64,000 nucleotides of DNA, from NCBI GenBank assembly GCA_017991315.1, contig JAGOQS010000002.1:496001-560000 (forward strand). The letters are read 5' to 3'. The notes under the pieces are model-generated. The model had not been told where the DNA came from. It ran no database searches and saw nothing but the letters and a program-made list of their open reading frames with translations. This DNA is from Ferrovibrio sp. GTDB lineage: Bacteria > Pseudomonadota > Alphaproteobacteria > Ferrovibrionales > Ferrovibrionaceae. Shown here in pieces: positions 40,977-51,600 of this stretch (within the stretch, counting starts at the first letter, position 1; every line of letters starts with the position of its first letter). The position numbers and the translations under genes were made by a program.

Positions 40977-42359
40977 TCAGAAGCCGATTATCTCACGGGC
41001 GGCGGCCAGCGGACGACGCAGCAGGTAATAGCCGAGCGGCACCTTGTCGCCATGCAGCTTGGCGGTGCCGCGCAGGCCGATGCGCGGCGGTGCTTCGCCT
41101 TCCGCGAAACGCGCCGTGGCGCGGAAAGCCAGGATACCGGCAGGCGAATTCACCGCCTGATAGCTGACATAGGCCAGCCGGGCCGGACGTGGCCGACCGG
41201 GTTCGACATTGAGGAAGAAATCAACGCTGGCACCATCGGGCAAGGCAATGCTGTCGGCGGCCGCAATCCATATTTCCAACTCGGCGCGGGCCGGATCGGC
41301 CACACTCAAGATGCGCTCGCCGACCCTTACCGGGCGTCCCTTCAATCCCTCCGCATCGGCCAGCACTGCCACGCCATCGCGGTCGGCACGCAATTCGACG
41401 CGCTCCAGCAGACGCTCGGCTTGCACCACCTCGGCACGGCGCTGCTCAATACGCTCGCGCAGGATGTTGAGATTGGCCTGGGCCTCGCGGCTGGTGATCG
41501 CGGCCTGCTGTGCCAGGCGGTATTCCGCCTGCGCCAATTCCAGGCCATGGCGCACCACATCCAGCTTGGCGCGGATTTCACGGTCATCGAAACGCACCAG
41601 CAGCGCACCAGCACTGACCGGTGCATTCGGTCGCACGGCGATTTCATCGATCACGCCATTGATCGGTGCCCGCACCACCAATGCCTGCAGCGGAATCACT
41701 TCCGCTGCGCCCTGCACGGTAAGCTGAACCGGCACGAACAACCCGGCAGCGGCGACCAGCGCGGCAGCCGCGGCAAGATGAGCGCCACGGGCGGCGAGGA
41801 AGCGCCATAGCCGCAGCGGCAGGGCTTCATTGCTGACAACCGCATCAAGCGCCAGGCCCGCCGCATCGGCCCAGCTTGTAAGCAAGCGGATATCACGCTC
41901 CGGCCAGGACTGATCGCGGCCAAGCAGCAGCGCACCAATCGGCCGGCCCGCCGCGCCGGTCACCGGCAGCCACAAGGCCTGGGCTGGGAAATGTTCGCGC
42001 CATTGCCGCCGCAGCGCCTCGGGCGCTGTATCGGCTGTCACCACTTTGGGCGTGGCGCGGCTGTCATGGCCGAGAAAACGGCAGAGTTTTGCCGCCCAAT
42101 GGCCGTAAGGACCATCGCGTGCCGGCAATGGTACGCCTGACATCGCCTCGATACGGCCACGCCGCTTAGCCCGATAGAGCCACAGGACGGCATTCCGGTA
42201 TGGCACCAGGAGCTGGCTGTCATTGGCCAGCAGGAAGCCAATCTCGGCGCGGCTCTTGGCTGCCTGCGCCTTGCGTTGCAAGGTCAACAGGGTGGCGAGC
42301 TGCCTCAGCGCCTCCCCTTCCCCCGCCGCGTCGGGCGACGCTTCCGATGCTGCCTTCAT
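40977..42359 (-). CDS. HlyD-family adaptor with N-terminal GAF-like cytoplasmic domain
   Basis: A 460-residue protein. Residues about 15-180 are soluble and look GAF-like (KSRAEIGFLLANDSQLLVPY; LWLPVTGAAGRPIGALLLGR; LLTSWADAAGLALDAV). One membrane segment covers about 191-210. Then a HlyD module follows: VRAPINGVIDEIAVRPNAPV, a coiled-coil hairpin with LELAQAEYRLAQQAAI and RRAEVVQAERLL, and a C-terminal beta domain. It should sit in the inner membrane, with a cytoplasmic sensor or docking domain and a periplasmic adaptor. ATG 42359 is chosen 7 bp after the previous stop rather than the longer frame to 42398. No ABC or RND partner is nearby. Confidence 0.85.
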   Translation of the reverse strand: MKAASEASPDAAGEGEALRQLATLLTLQRKAQAAKSRAEIGFLLANDSQLLVPYRNAVLWLYRAKRRGRIEAMSGVPLPARDGPYGHWAAKLCRFLGHDSRATPKVVTADTAPEALRRQWREHFPAQALWLPVTGAAGRPIGALLLGRDQSWPERDIRLLTSWADAAGLALDAVVSNEALPLRLWRFLAARGAHLAAAAALVAAAGLFVPVQLTVQGAAEVIPLQALVVRAPINGVIDEIAVRPNAPVSAGALLVRFDDREIRAKLDVVRHGLELAQAEYRLAQQAAITSREAQANLNILRERIEQRRAEVVQAERLLERVELRADRDGVAVLADAEGLKGRPVRVGERILSVADPARAELEIWIAAADSIALPDGASVDFFLNVEPGRPRPARLAYVSYQAVNSPAGILAFRATARFAEGEAPPRIGLRGTAKLHGDKVPLGYYLLRRPLAAAREIIGF

Positions 42360-42366
42360 GGAAGCT

Positions 42367-43137
42367 CTACCGGCCACGTTGGAACTGCGCCAGACCACTC
42401 ATGCCCGGCAGCAGGTCGCGATGTTCGCCTTCCACACGGCCGATCAGGCGCACGGTCTGGCTGACCGGATCGACGCGGCCGCCGAAACGGTCGACAACGG
42501 CACGCACCGGCTTGCGCAATTCATCCACACTGATGGTGAATACCGCCCCAGGGCGCAGCCATTCCAGCCAGCGCGAAGCGACGATCAATTCCACTTCCAA
42601 ACTGGAAGTGTCGTAAAGCTCGATCAGCGGCTCGCCCTCGCGCACATACTGATGCGCCCGCGCCGCCTGGGCGACGACCGTGCCGGCAAAGGGTGCCCGC
42701 ACCTCGCATTTACGCAAAGTCACATCGATGGCAGCAAGCTCGGCCCGAGTCTGTGCTTCTTCCGCCTTTGCCAGTTCGGTCTCCAGCACACTCGCCATGT
42801 TGAGTTCGGTAAGGCGCTCATTCACCCGCGACTTTGCCTGGGTACCGGCAAGACGCGCCTCCACCACCTTCTTGCCGGCCTGCTGCGCGGCACAGTCCAT
42901 CACTGCCACCAGGGCATTGGCCGCAAGCTGATCACCTTCGCGCACCGGCAAGCGCAGGATCACGCCAGGCATGGCAGCTGCCAAAGTGGTGAAGGTACGC
43001 GAGCGGAACTGCGCCCTCACCGTGTAATCACCCTCGGCTTGCTGTGCCGGAGATTGTGCATGAGCCGGCACTATCATTACACCGGTCAGCAATAATGCCG
43101 CCAGCAGCGCCGCCGACATACGGCGGACGCCCCTCAT
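42367..43137 (-). CDS. periplasmic HlyD/RND-type adaptor protein
   Basis: A 256-residue protein with a signal peptide (MSAALLAALLLTGVMIVPAHA, cleavage near AHA-QS). The barrel-sandwich halves are PGVILRLPVREGDQLAANA and VRAPFAGTVVAQAARAHQYV, with a short helical hairpin of about 60 residues between them and a beta domain after. It has no membrane anchor beyond the signal and is shorter than most adaptors. The ATG overlaps the preceding stop as ATGA. It probably bridges the TolC-like protein and the inner-membrane adaptors of the same operon. Confidence 0.85.
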   Translation of the reverse strand: MRGVRRMSAALLAALLLTGVMIVPAHAQSPAQQAEGDYTVRAQFRSRTFTTLAAAMPGVILRLPVREGDQLAANALVAVMDCAAQQAGKKVVEARLAGTQAKSRVNERLTELNMASVLETELAKAEEAQTRAELAAIDVTLRKCEVRAPFAGTVVAQAARAHQYVREGEPLIELYDTSSLEVELIVASRWLEWLRPGAVFTISVDELRKPVRAVVDRFGGRVDPVSQTVRLIGRVEGEHRDLLPGMSGLAQFQRGR

Positions 43138-44111
43138 GGCAGGAGACGCGCCTCGCGCAGATACCGTTCGGCAGCCGGATGCCGCTGCACGAAGGCCGGC
43201 GTTGCCGCCATGGCCGCCGCCGTGGTATCGCGCAGGGCCTGATGCTGGCGCTTGAAGGTTTCCACCTGGCCTACCAGCAGGCGGGTGAGGCGATAGACAT
43301 TGTCGGCCGACTGGTCGGCGCGGGTGACGACCAGGGAACCGACACCGATGGTGTTGATATCGGCGACCTGGCCACGATACTCATCACGCTTCACCACCAT
43401 GTGCTTGAAATGCGGGTTGCGTGCGATCATGCCATTACGCACCGCTTCATCCAGGCTGAGGATGATGCCGCCGCAGGCCGAAGCCGACTCCGCGACATAG
43501 CCGCTGGGCGGCGCCGAGACATAAAGCGCGGCATCCAGTTCGCCGGTGCAGAGCAGGCGCGCCTGCTGGCCGGAGGTAAGCGCCGGCACATCCTGCACAT
43601 CGGTAATATTGATGCCGAGAGAATCGAACAGCCGCTGCGCCGTCGCCCGCTGGCCGGAGCCCTGCGGCCCGAGCGCAATCCGCTTGCCCTTCAGGCCTGA
43701 GGCATTGGTGATGCCACTAGCCGGATTGACGATCACGGTGAGCGCTTCCTGCGGCCCGGCGACAACCACCCGCAGCGACGATTCCCGGCCGGCCTGGCGC
43801 TCGCGTTCGATTTCGGCAGCCAGCACATCGGCCTGCACCAGGGCGAAATCGACCTGGCCATCCTTGAGCCGGGCGATGTTCTGGCCCGAACCAGCCGAAG
43901 TCTGCACCAGGCAGCGTGTGGTGGACAAACTCTGATCTGCATTCCACAGCCGGCAAGCAGAAACACCATAGGGGTAGTAGACACCACCATAGCTGCCGGT
44001 GCTGACCCGCAGCAATTTTTCAGGCTGCGGCAGCTTGTCGTCGATGGCGCAGGCCGAGAGGGCCAGGAGCGCGGCGCAGGACAGGAAAAGACGTCGCATC
44101 ATCATGGTCAC
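43134..44111 (-). CDS. TAXI-family solute-binding lipoprotein
   Basis: A 325-residue lipoprotein. Signal with lipobox LSAC (acylated Cys21 from the GTG start). The body matches TAXI-type TRAP binding proteins: STGSYGGVYYPYGVSACRLW, VQTSAGSGQNIARLKDGQVDFALVQAD, GLKGKRIALGPQGSGQRATAQ and VQDVPALTSGQQARLLCTGELDAAL. No TRAP membrane component is present; the gene lies between a TolC-like gene and an HlyD-type gene. GTG 44111 overlaps the TolC stop; in-frame ATGs at 44105-44099 are alternatives, and a G-rich SD precedes them. I infer that the fold has been recruited as an accessory part of the secretion system. Confidence 0.85.
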   Translation of the reverse strand: MTMMMRRLFLSCAALLALSACAIDDKLPQPEKLLRVSTGSYGGVYYPYGVSACRLWNADQSLSTTRCLVQTSAGSGQNIARLKDGQVDFALVQADVLAAEIERERQAGRESSLRVVVAGPQEALTVIVNPASGITNASGLKGKRIALGPQGSGQRATAQRLFDSLGINITDVQDVPALTSGQQARLLCTGELDAALYVSAPPSGYVAESASACGGIILSLDEAVRNGMIARNPHFKHMVVKRDEYRGQVADINTIGVGSLVVTRADQSADNVYRLTRLLVGQVETFKRQHQALRDTTAAAMAATPAFVQRHPAAERYLREARLLP

Positions 44112-45658
44112 TTCGCCCCCTGGCGCTCGATCGGCAGGTCAAGCGTAATCGGATCGGGAAACAGGCCCCGCTCCCAGGGCCGCATGGTGCTGCCGATATT
44201 CTCGGCAAGCTGCTTGATCGGCTTGCTGCGGAAATCCGCCGGCACCGGATTGAGGCCCAGGGCCAGGAAAATCTGTCCCAGCGCATCCTGGGCATTGGCG
44301 TAGGTTTCGAAGCGGCGAAGCTGCGCACGCAATGCCGATACCTCGTTGCGGATTCGCTCGATACGGGCACCGGCATCGGCAGCCACGCTGCCCTTGCTCA
44401 AGGCCGCGATCTCCATTTCCAGTTTCTCGATTTCCTCGCTGCGGCGAAGCTGCGACACCATGTCGACATAGCGCCGCCAGGAGAGATGCAGACGGCTGAC
44501 CACCGCCATGTTCATCGCCAGGCGGCGGGCGGTTGCCAGTTCCTCGCGTGCATCGGCGATATCAAGCTGGCTCTGGATGGTGAAGACACGGAAAATATTC
44601 CAGGTCACGCGCGAGCTAAGCTCGGTCCAGGTCTGGTTGGTGAGGAAGGAATTGGTGTCGGAATTCCGGCTCGCTGAAAATTCCAGGCCGGGCAGCAGAC
44701 GCAGCAACGCCTTGCGTACTTCAGCAATCTCCACACGGCGGGTATAGACCAACTCTTCGACATCGGCGGAATTCTGCAGCGCCACCTGCTCAAGCTGCTC
44801 GATGGCGACACCCAGCGGTGCCAGCGGTACCAGCGTGGCCGGAAGCTGCAGGCGTAACTCCGTAGTCGGGTCGATATTGAGCAGATTCTTCAACTCGATT
44901 TCCGATTGGCCGAGCGCTTGATCGAGCGATTCAAGCTGGCCCAACAGATCGAGCAGGGTGCGCTTGAACTGCAGCACCGAGGCCGGATTCTGCACGCGCT
45001 CGTTCTGCGCCTTGTCGAGATCGCGCAGGGTTTCGCGCACCTCCAGCGAGATGCGGTTGATATCGCCACGAAGCTCCTGCGCGGCACCGGCACGCCAGAA
45101 GGCAGTACGGGTCTGCTGCATCAGGCGCAGCATCGCCTTCTTCTGCCGCATCTTGGCGATCATGAAGTTATTCGTGGTCTGAATCGACTGGAAATAGCTG
45201 ACGCCGAAATCCAGGATGTTCCAGGACAGCTTGATATCGCTGGTGAAGCGGTCGCGGTCGGTGGAATAGGACGGTTCCAGCGACTGGCGCTGGGTTTCCA
45301 ATGAGCGGCTGGATGAGGCATTCATGCTGTCGCGATTGACGTAGCCCGCCGTGGCCGCCAGCACCGGCAGCATGTCGTAGCGCGCCAGGTTGGCCTGGCC
45401 GAGGGCCAACGCCTCTTCCATCATGCGGGTGCGATGATCGAGGTTGTAGGCCACGGCGCGGGCCAGGGCCTCGTCGAGCGTCACCGGACCATCGAGCGGC
45501 TCCTGGTTAGCATCGATCACCTGACGGTCGAGATTGACCATCGCTACCAGATCCTGCTTGGTCACCGGTACCGGCTCGACCGAACAGCCGGCGAGCATGG
45601 CCAGCATCGCCATCGCCGGCAGCACGCGCCGGGCATAATGTTGCGGTTTCAACTGCAT
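44108..45658 (-). CDS. TolC-family outer-membrane efflux lipoprotein
   Basis: A 516-residue protein with lipobox LAGC (Cys25), like the OprM/NodT lipoprotein branch. Two OEP-type repeats are visible: TLDEALARAVAYNLDHRTRM with LARYDMLPVLAATAGY, and EQVALQNSADVEELVYTRRV with KALLRLLPGLEFSASRN. Both are followed by long alpha-helical coiled regions (LRRSEEIEKLEMEIAALSKG). ATG 45658 has AGGGGG 6 bases upstream and is preferred to the frame start at 45682. It is 20 bp after the giant protein gene and overlaps the next gene. It should form the outer-membrane channel of the export system for the giant protein. Confidence 0.88.
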   Translation of the reverse strand: MQLKPQHYARRVLPAMAMLAMLAGCSVEPVPVTKQDLVAMVNLDRQVIDANQEPLDGPVTLDEALARAVAYNLDHRTRMMEEALALGQANLARYDMLPVLAATAGYVNRDSMNASSSRSLETQRQSLEPSYSTDRDRFTSDIKLSWNILDFGVSYFQSIQTTNNFMIAKMRQKKAMLRLMQQTRTAFWRAGAAQELRGDINRISLEVRETLRDLDKAQNERVQNPASVLQFKRTLLDLLGQLESLDQALGQSEIELKNLLNIDPTTELRLQLPATLVPLAPLGVAIEQLEQVALQNSADVEELVYTRRVEIAEVRKALLRLLPGLEFSASRNSDTNSFLTNQTWTELSSRVTWNIFRVFTIQSQLDIADAREELATARRLAMNMAVVSRLHLSWRRYVDMVSQLRRSEEIEKLEMEIAALSKGSVAADAGARIERIRNEVSALRAQLRRFETYANAQDALGQIFLALGLNPVPADFRSKPIKQLAENIGSTMRPWERGLFPDPITLDLPIERQGAK

Positions 45659-45678
45659 CTTCCCCCTCAACTCCATAC

Positions 45679-48600
45679 TCACGCCGCGCGGTCCTGCAGG
45701 ATCGCAAGCAAGGCATCGCGCTGCGCTTGGAACAATGATGGCCCGGTCTGGCGCAACTGCTCGGTCAAACCCGGCTTGCCAGCCGGTGCCGCATTCGCCT
45801 CGCGGGCGGCCGGTGTTGCGGCATCGGCCTGGTCGGAACCGGGCACGCCATCGGCAGCCGGCGCCTCGGCGCCTTGCTGTCCAGGCGTTTGCTGCCCGGG
45901 CGTTTGCTGCCCAGGTGTCTGCTGGCCCGGCGCCTGCTGCTGGCCGCCCTGGCCAGCCCCCTGCCCTTGGCCGCCCTGGGGCGCCTGCGAGCCATCGGGA
46001 TTGGTAAGGATAATGCGGAAATCCGCCGAGGCCTCATTGCCCTGCTTGTCGCGGCCCACCACCTTCACATCCACCGCTTCGACACCCTGGCTGCGGGCTT
46101 CCTGGGCATTGACGCTGAATTCGCCGGTCTGCGGGTTGAACTGCACGAAGGATGGCAATGCACTGCCATCAGGCTGCTTGGCTTCCTTGGCAATCTGTTC
46201 CGACGGGTCGGAATGGCGGAAAGCCGAGGCCGGAATCGAGAAGGTTTCGCTGGTCTGTTCGCCGAGCACGCGGTCCTGCATCGAGGCGGCCAACTGCACC
46301 GGATTGATCGGCAGCGAGAAGAAGCTCTGCACGAAACCGGCCACGGTGAGTGGCGCGCCGCCAAGCTGGCCTTCGCCGGCGCCGACGATTCTAGTGGTGG
46401 AGCTGGAAGAAGAGCTGTTGTTGCCGCTGACGCTGCTCGGCAGATTCAGTGCCGCGTTGGTGAGGTCGACCGGCGCTGTCGGCGGCGGCGGCGTGATCAC
46501 CACAGTCGGCGGCGGCGGTGGCGTGGTCGTCTGCGGTGGCTGCAGCGGTGCAGGATCCACGGTGATCGGCACGATACTGGTGGCGCTGAGCGGACCGCCT
46601 GAACCGGTATTGCCAAGATCGTTCACCACGATGGTGAGTTCGTTCAAGCCGCCGGCCGCCTTGCTGCTGAGATAGGACAGCCCCGTAAGCGCGGCATTGA
46701 GCTGCGACAGCGTGCCCGTAAGCGTGATCGTCTCACTGGCGTTGCGGCCACCGGTAATCAGCGTTGTACTGGCCAGCGTCAACGTGCCTTCATTCACCGT
46801 CAGGGTCACGGTCATGTTGCCGCTGCCGACATCGACATCAGCCAGCGAGATCAGCTTGTCGCCGCTGATCTGGGTCGCAATTGTGGCGACCGTGCTAATC
46901 TTGTCCGGCGCCGTGATGGTTGGGGCATCATCCACTGGATCGACATTGATAGTGACCGAGGCTATCGCCTGCTCGTCCGACAGGCCACCGGTCAGCAGCG
47001 GATCAATGCCGGTATTACCGCGGTCGTTCAGCGTCACCGACAAAGTATCGACGCCGTTGAAATGCAGGTTGCCGCGATAGGTCAGGTTGGCAATGGCCGT
47101 GTTAAGCGCCACCTTGGTGCCGGTAAGCGTCATCGTGGCGCTGCCATTGGCCCCGCTATCGACGGTCAGGCCAGTGGTATCGGCAAGCGTCAACGTGCCA
47201 TGGCTGACCGTCAGGGTGACGGTCATGTTGCCGCCGAGATCATCGACATCCGCGAAGCTGATACCGGTCAGCGCCAGATCGACATCTTCGTCCACCGTCT
47301 GCACGCCCGGCACGGCGATGGTCGGGGTGTCGTTGACCTCCTGCACCGTGATCGCCACGGTCTTGCTATCGGTCAGCGGGCCGCCGGAACCGGTCTGGCT
47401 GTTGTCGTTGACATTGAGCTGCAGCGTGTCGCTGCCATTGTAGTTCAGATCGCCCTTGTAGGTCAGGCCGGCGAGGGCTGCATTGATATTAGCCTTGGTG
47501 CCGGAGAAGGTCATCGTCGCATCCGAGGTGCCATCGCCCGCGGTGAAGGTAAGACCGGTGATGCCGGAGAGCGTCAGGACGCCATGGCTGACGGTCAGCG
47601 TTACCGTCAGCTTGTGATCGCCGCTGCCCTCATCGGAATCGATATCATCCAGGCTGATCAGATTGCTGTTTGTGCTGTTGAACACCAGATCGGTATCTTC
47701 CCGTACCGTCTGTGCGGTCGGCACCGTCAGTACCGGCGCATCATCCACCGGATCGACCACGATGCTCACGGACTTGGTATCGGTGAGCGGACCGCCGGAG
47801 CCGGTATTGCCGTTATCGGTCACTTCGATCTGCAGCGTATCGTTCGCCGCATGATGCGAATTGTAGTTCAGGTTGCCGCGATATTGCAGGCCATCAAGGG
47901 CTGTCCGGATATCGGCCTGGCTGCCGGAGAAGGTCATCGTCGCATCGGACGTGCCATCGCCTGTGGTGAAGGTCAGGCCATTGGTGCCGGAAAGTGTGAT
48001 AACGCCGTGCGTCACCGTCAGTGTCACCGTCAGCCTGTGGTCGCCGGTGCCTTCATCGGCATCCACGTCGGCAATGCTGATCAGGTTGCTGTTGGCGGTG
48101 TTGAAGACCAGGTCGGTATCTTCGTTCACATGCTGGGCCGCAGTCGGCCGCGTAATCACCGGCGGATCATTGATCGGGCCGACCTCGATCAGCACTGATT
48201 TGGTATCGGTGAGCGGGCCGCCGGAACCGGTCTGGCTGTTGTCGTTGACGCTGATGTCCAGCGTATCGGTGGAGGTGGCGCCGGAATTGTCGTCCGGATC
48301 GCCGCGATAGACCAGACCAGCCAAGGCGGCATTGATATTCGCCTTGGTGCCGGAGAAGGTCATCGTTGCATCCGACGTGCCGTCACCGGCGGTGAAGGTC
48401 AGGCCGGAAGTGCCGGAAAGCGTCAGCGTACCCTTGCCCACGGTCAGGGTCATGGTCAGCTTGTGATCGCCGCTGCCTTCATCGGAATCGACGTCGTCGA
48501 TACTGATCAGGTTGCTGTTGCCGACCGAGAAAGTCAGATCGGTATCCTCGGCAACGCTCTGCGTCGCCGGCACCGTAATCACCGGTGCATCATCCACCGG

Positions 48601-51600
48601 GCTGACCGTAAGGGCGATGGTCTTGGTGTCGGTGAGCGGGCCGCCGGAGCCGGTCTGGCTGTTGTCATTGACATTGAGTTGCAGCGTGTCGCTGCCGTTG
48701 TAATTCAGGTTGCCCTTGTATTTCAGGCCAGCCAGGGCGGCATTGATATCCGCCTTGGTGCCGGAGAAGGTCATCGTTGCATCAGCCGTACCGTCACCCG
48801 TGGTGAAAGTCAGGCCAGACGTGCCGGAAAGCGTGATGACCCCATGGCTGACGGTGAGTGTCATGGTCAGCTTGTGGTCGCCGCTGCCCTCATCGGAATC
48901 GATATCGTCGATGCTGATCAGGTTGCTGTTGGCGGTCGAGAAAGTGAGGTCGGTGTCTTCATTCACCGTCTGCCCGGTCGGCACGGTGATCACCGGTGCA
49001 TCATCGACCGGGCTGACTGTAATCGCCACGGTCTTGGCATCGGTCAGCGGACCGCCGGAACCGGTCTGGCTGTTATCGTTGACGTCGATGCTGAGCGTGT
49101 CGCTGCCGTTGTAATTGAGATCACCCTTATACTTCAGGCCAGCCAGGGCGGCGTTGATATTCGCCTTGGTGCCGGAGAAGGTCATCGTCGCATCCGACGT
49201 GCCGTCACCAGCAGTGAAGGTCAGGCCGGAAGTGCCAGAAAGCGTTAGCACGCCATGCGTGACCGCCAGGGTCATGGTCAGCTTGTGGTCGCCCGACCCT
49301 TCATCAGAGTCGACATCCTCGATGCTGATCAGGTTGCTATTCGCAGTCGAGAAAGTGAGGTCGGTATCCTCATTCACCGTCTGGGTGGTGGCTGGCCGGG
49401 TGATTACCGGTGCATCATCCACCGGGTCCACCGTGATCGCCACGGTCTTGGCGTCTGTGAGCGGACCGCCGGAGCCATACTGGCTGTTGTCGTTGACGTT
49501 GATCTGCAGCGTATCGCTGCCATTGTAGTTCAGGTCGCCCTTGTACTTCAGGCCGGCCAGCGCTGTGTTGATATTCGCCTTGGTGCCGGAGAAGGTCATC
49601 GTCGCATCCGACGTGCCGTCGCCGGTCGTGAAAGTCAGGCCAGTCGTCCCGGAAAGTGTCAGCACGCCATGGCTGACCGTCAAGGTCATGGTCAGCTTGT
49701 GATCCCCAGCACCTTCGTCGGAGTCGACGTCATCAATGCTGATCAGGTTGCTGTTGGCGGTCGAGAACGTGAGGTCAGTATCCTCATTCACCGTCTGGGT
49801 GGTGGCCGGCCGGGTGATCACCGGTGCATCATCGACCGGGCTGACTGTAATCGCCACGGTCTTGCTATCGGTGAGCGGGCCGCCGGAGCCGGTCTGGCTG
49901 TTGTCATCAACCGCAATCTGCAGCGTATCGCTGCCATTGTAGTTCAGGTCGCCCTTGTATTTCAGGCCGGCCAGAGCAGCATTGATGGCTGCCTTGGTGC
50001 CGGAAAAGGTCATCGTCGCATCCGACGTGCCGTCACCGGTGGTAAAGGTCAGGCCGGTGGTGCCGGAAAGCGTGATGACGCCATGACTGACCGTCAAGGT
50101 CATGGTCAGCTTGTGGTCGCCCGAGCCTTCATCGGAATCGACATCGTCGATGCTGATCAGGTTGCTGTTGCCGACCGAAAAAGTGAGGTCGGTGTCTTCG
50201 TTCACCGTCTGAGTAGTGGCTGGGCGGGTAATCACCGGCGCATCATCCACCGGGCTCACGGTGATGGCGATATTCTTGCTATCGGTCAGTGGCCCGCCGG
50301 AACCATACTGGCTGTTGTCGTTGACACCGATCTGCAGCGTGTCGCTGCCATTGTAATTGAGATCACCCTTGTATTTCAGGCCGGCCAGGGCAGCATTGAT
50401 ATTCGCCTTGGTGCCAGAGAAGGTCATCGTCGCATCTGACGTGCCGTCACCGGTGGTGAAGGTCAGGCCAGAAGTGCCGGAAAGCGTCAGCACACCATGG
50501 CTGACCGTCAGGCTCATGGTCAGCTTGTGATTGCCAGCACCTTCGTCGGAATCGACATCCTCGATGCTGATCAGGTTGCTGTTGCCCGTCGAGAAAGTAA
50601 GGTCGGTGTCTTCATTAACCGTCTGCGCTGTCGGCACAGTGATCACCGGCGCATCGTCCACCGCCGCAACAGTGATCGCCACCGTCTTGCTATCCGTCAG
50701 CGGGCCGCCTGAGCCGGTCTGGCTGTTGTCGTTGACACCGATCTGCAGCGTGTCGCTGCCATTGTAATGCTGATCGCCTCGGTATTTCAGACCGGCCAGG
50801 GCGGTGTTGATGTCGGCCTTAGTGCCGGAGAAGGTCATCGTCGCGTCCGATGTACCATCGCCGGTGGTGAAGGTCAGGCCAGAAGTGCCGGAAAGTGTCA
50901 GCACACCATGGCTGACCGTCAGGGTCATGGTCAGTTTGTGATCGCCCGAGCCCTCATCGGAATCGACGTCGGCAATACTGATCAGGTTGCTGTTGGTGGA
51001 ATTGAAGATCAGGTCGGTATCTTCATTCACTGTCTGCGTCGTGGCCGGCCGCGTGATAGCCGGCGCGTCATCTACCGGGTTGACGGTGATAGTGACGGTG
51101 GAAGTAGTTTCCTGTGCACCGCCGGCACCGGTATTGCCCTGGTCATTGACCTTGATTACCAGCGAATCAGTGGCAGCGATATTGGAATTATAGTTCAGGT
51201 CGCCACGGTACTTCAGGCCGGCCAGGGCGGCGTTGATCTTATCCTCGGTGCCGGTGAAGGTCATCGTCGCATCCGACGTGCCGTCACCTGTGGTGAAGGT
51301 CAGGCCGGTGGTGCTGCTCAAGGTCAGCACGCCATGACTGACCGTAAGCGTGACTTTTAGCGGCGCGCCGAAATCGTCCGGATCATCAATGCTTATAAGG
51401 TTGCTGTTGGTGGAATTGAAGATCAGGTCGGTATCTTCGTTCACCGAAACATTGTTGTTCGCCAGGGTGATGCCCGGCGCATCGTTGGAACCGGAAATCG
51501 CCACAGTGATATGCTTGGTTTCGGTGAGCGCGCCGGTGCCGCCATTGGCCTTGTCGTCGATGGTAACGGCAATATCGACCGAGATATCCGGGTTGCCGGC

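Noticed and set aside
47062..51360. Several plus-strand frames that repeat one another
   Set aside because: They are the reverse-strand image of the cadherin repeats; their repetition comes from the real gene.
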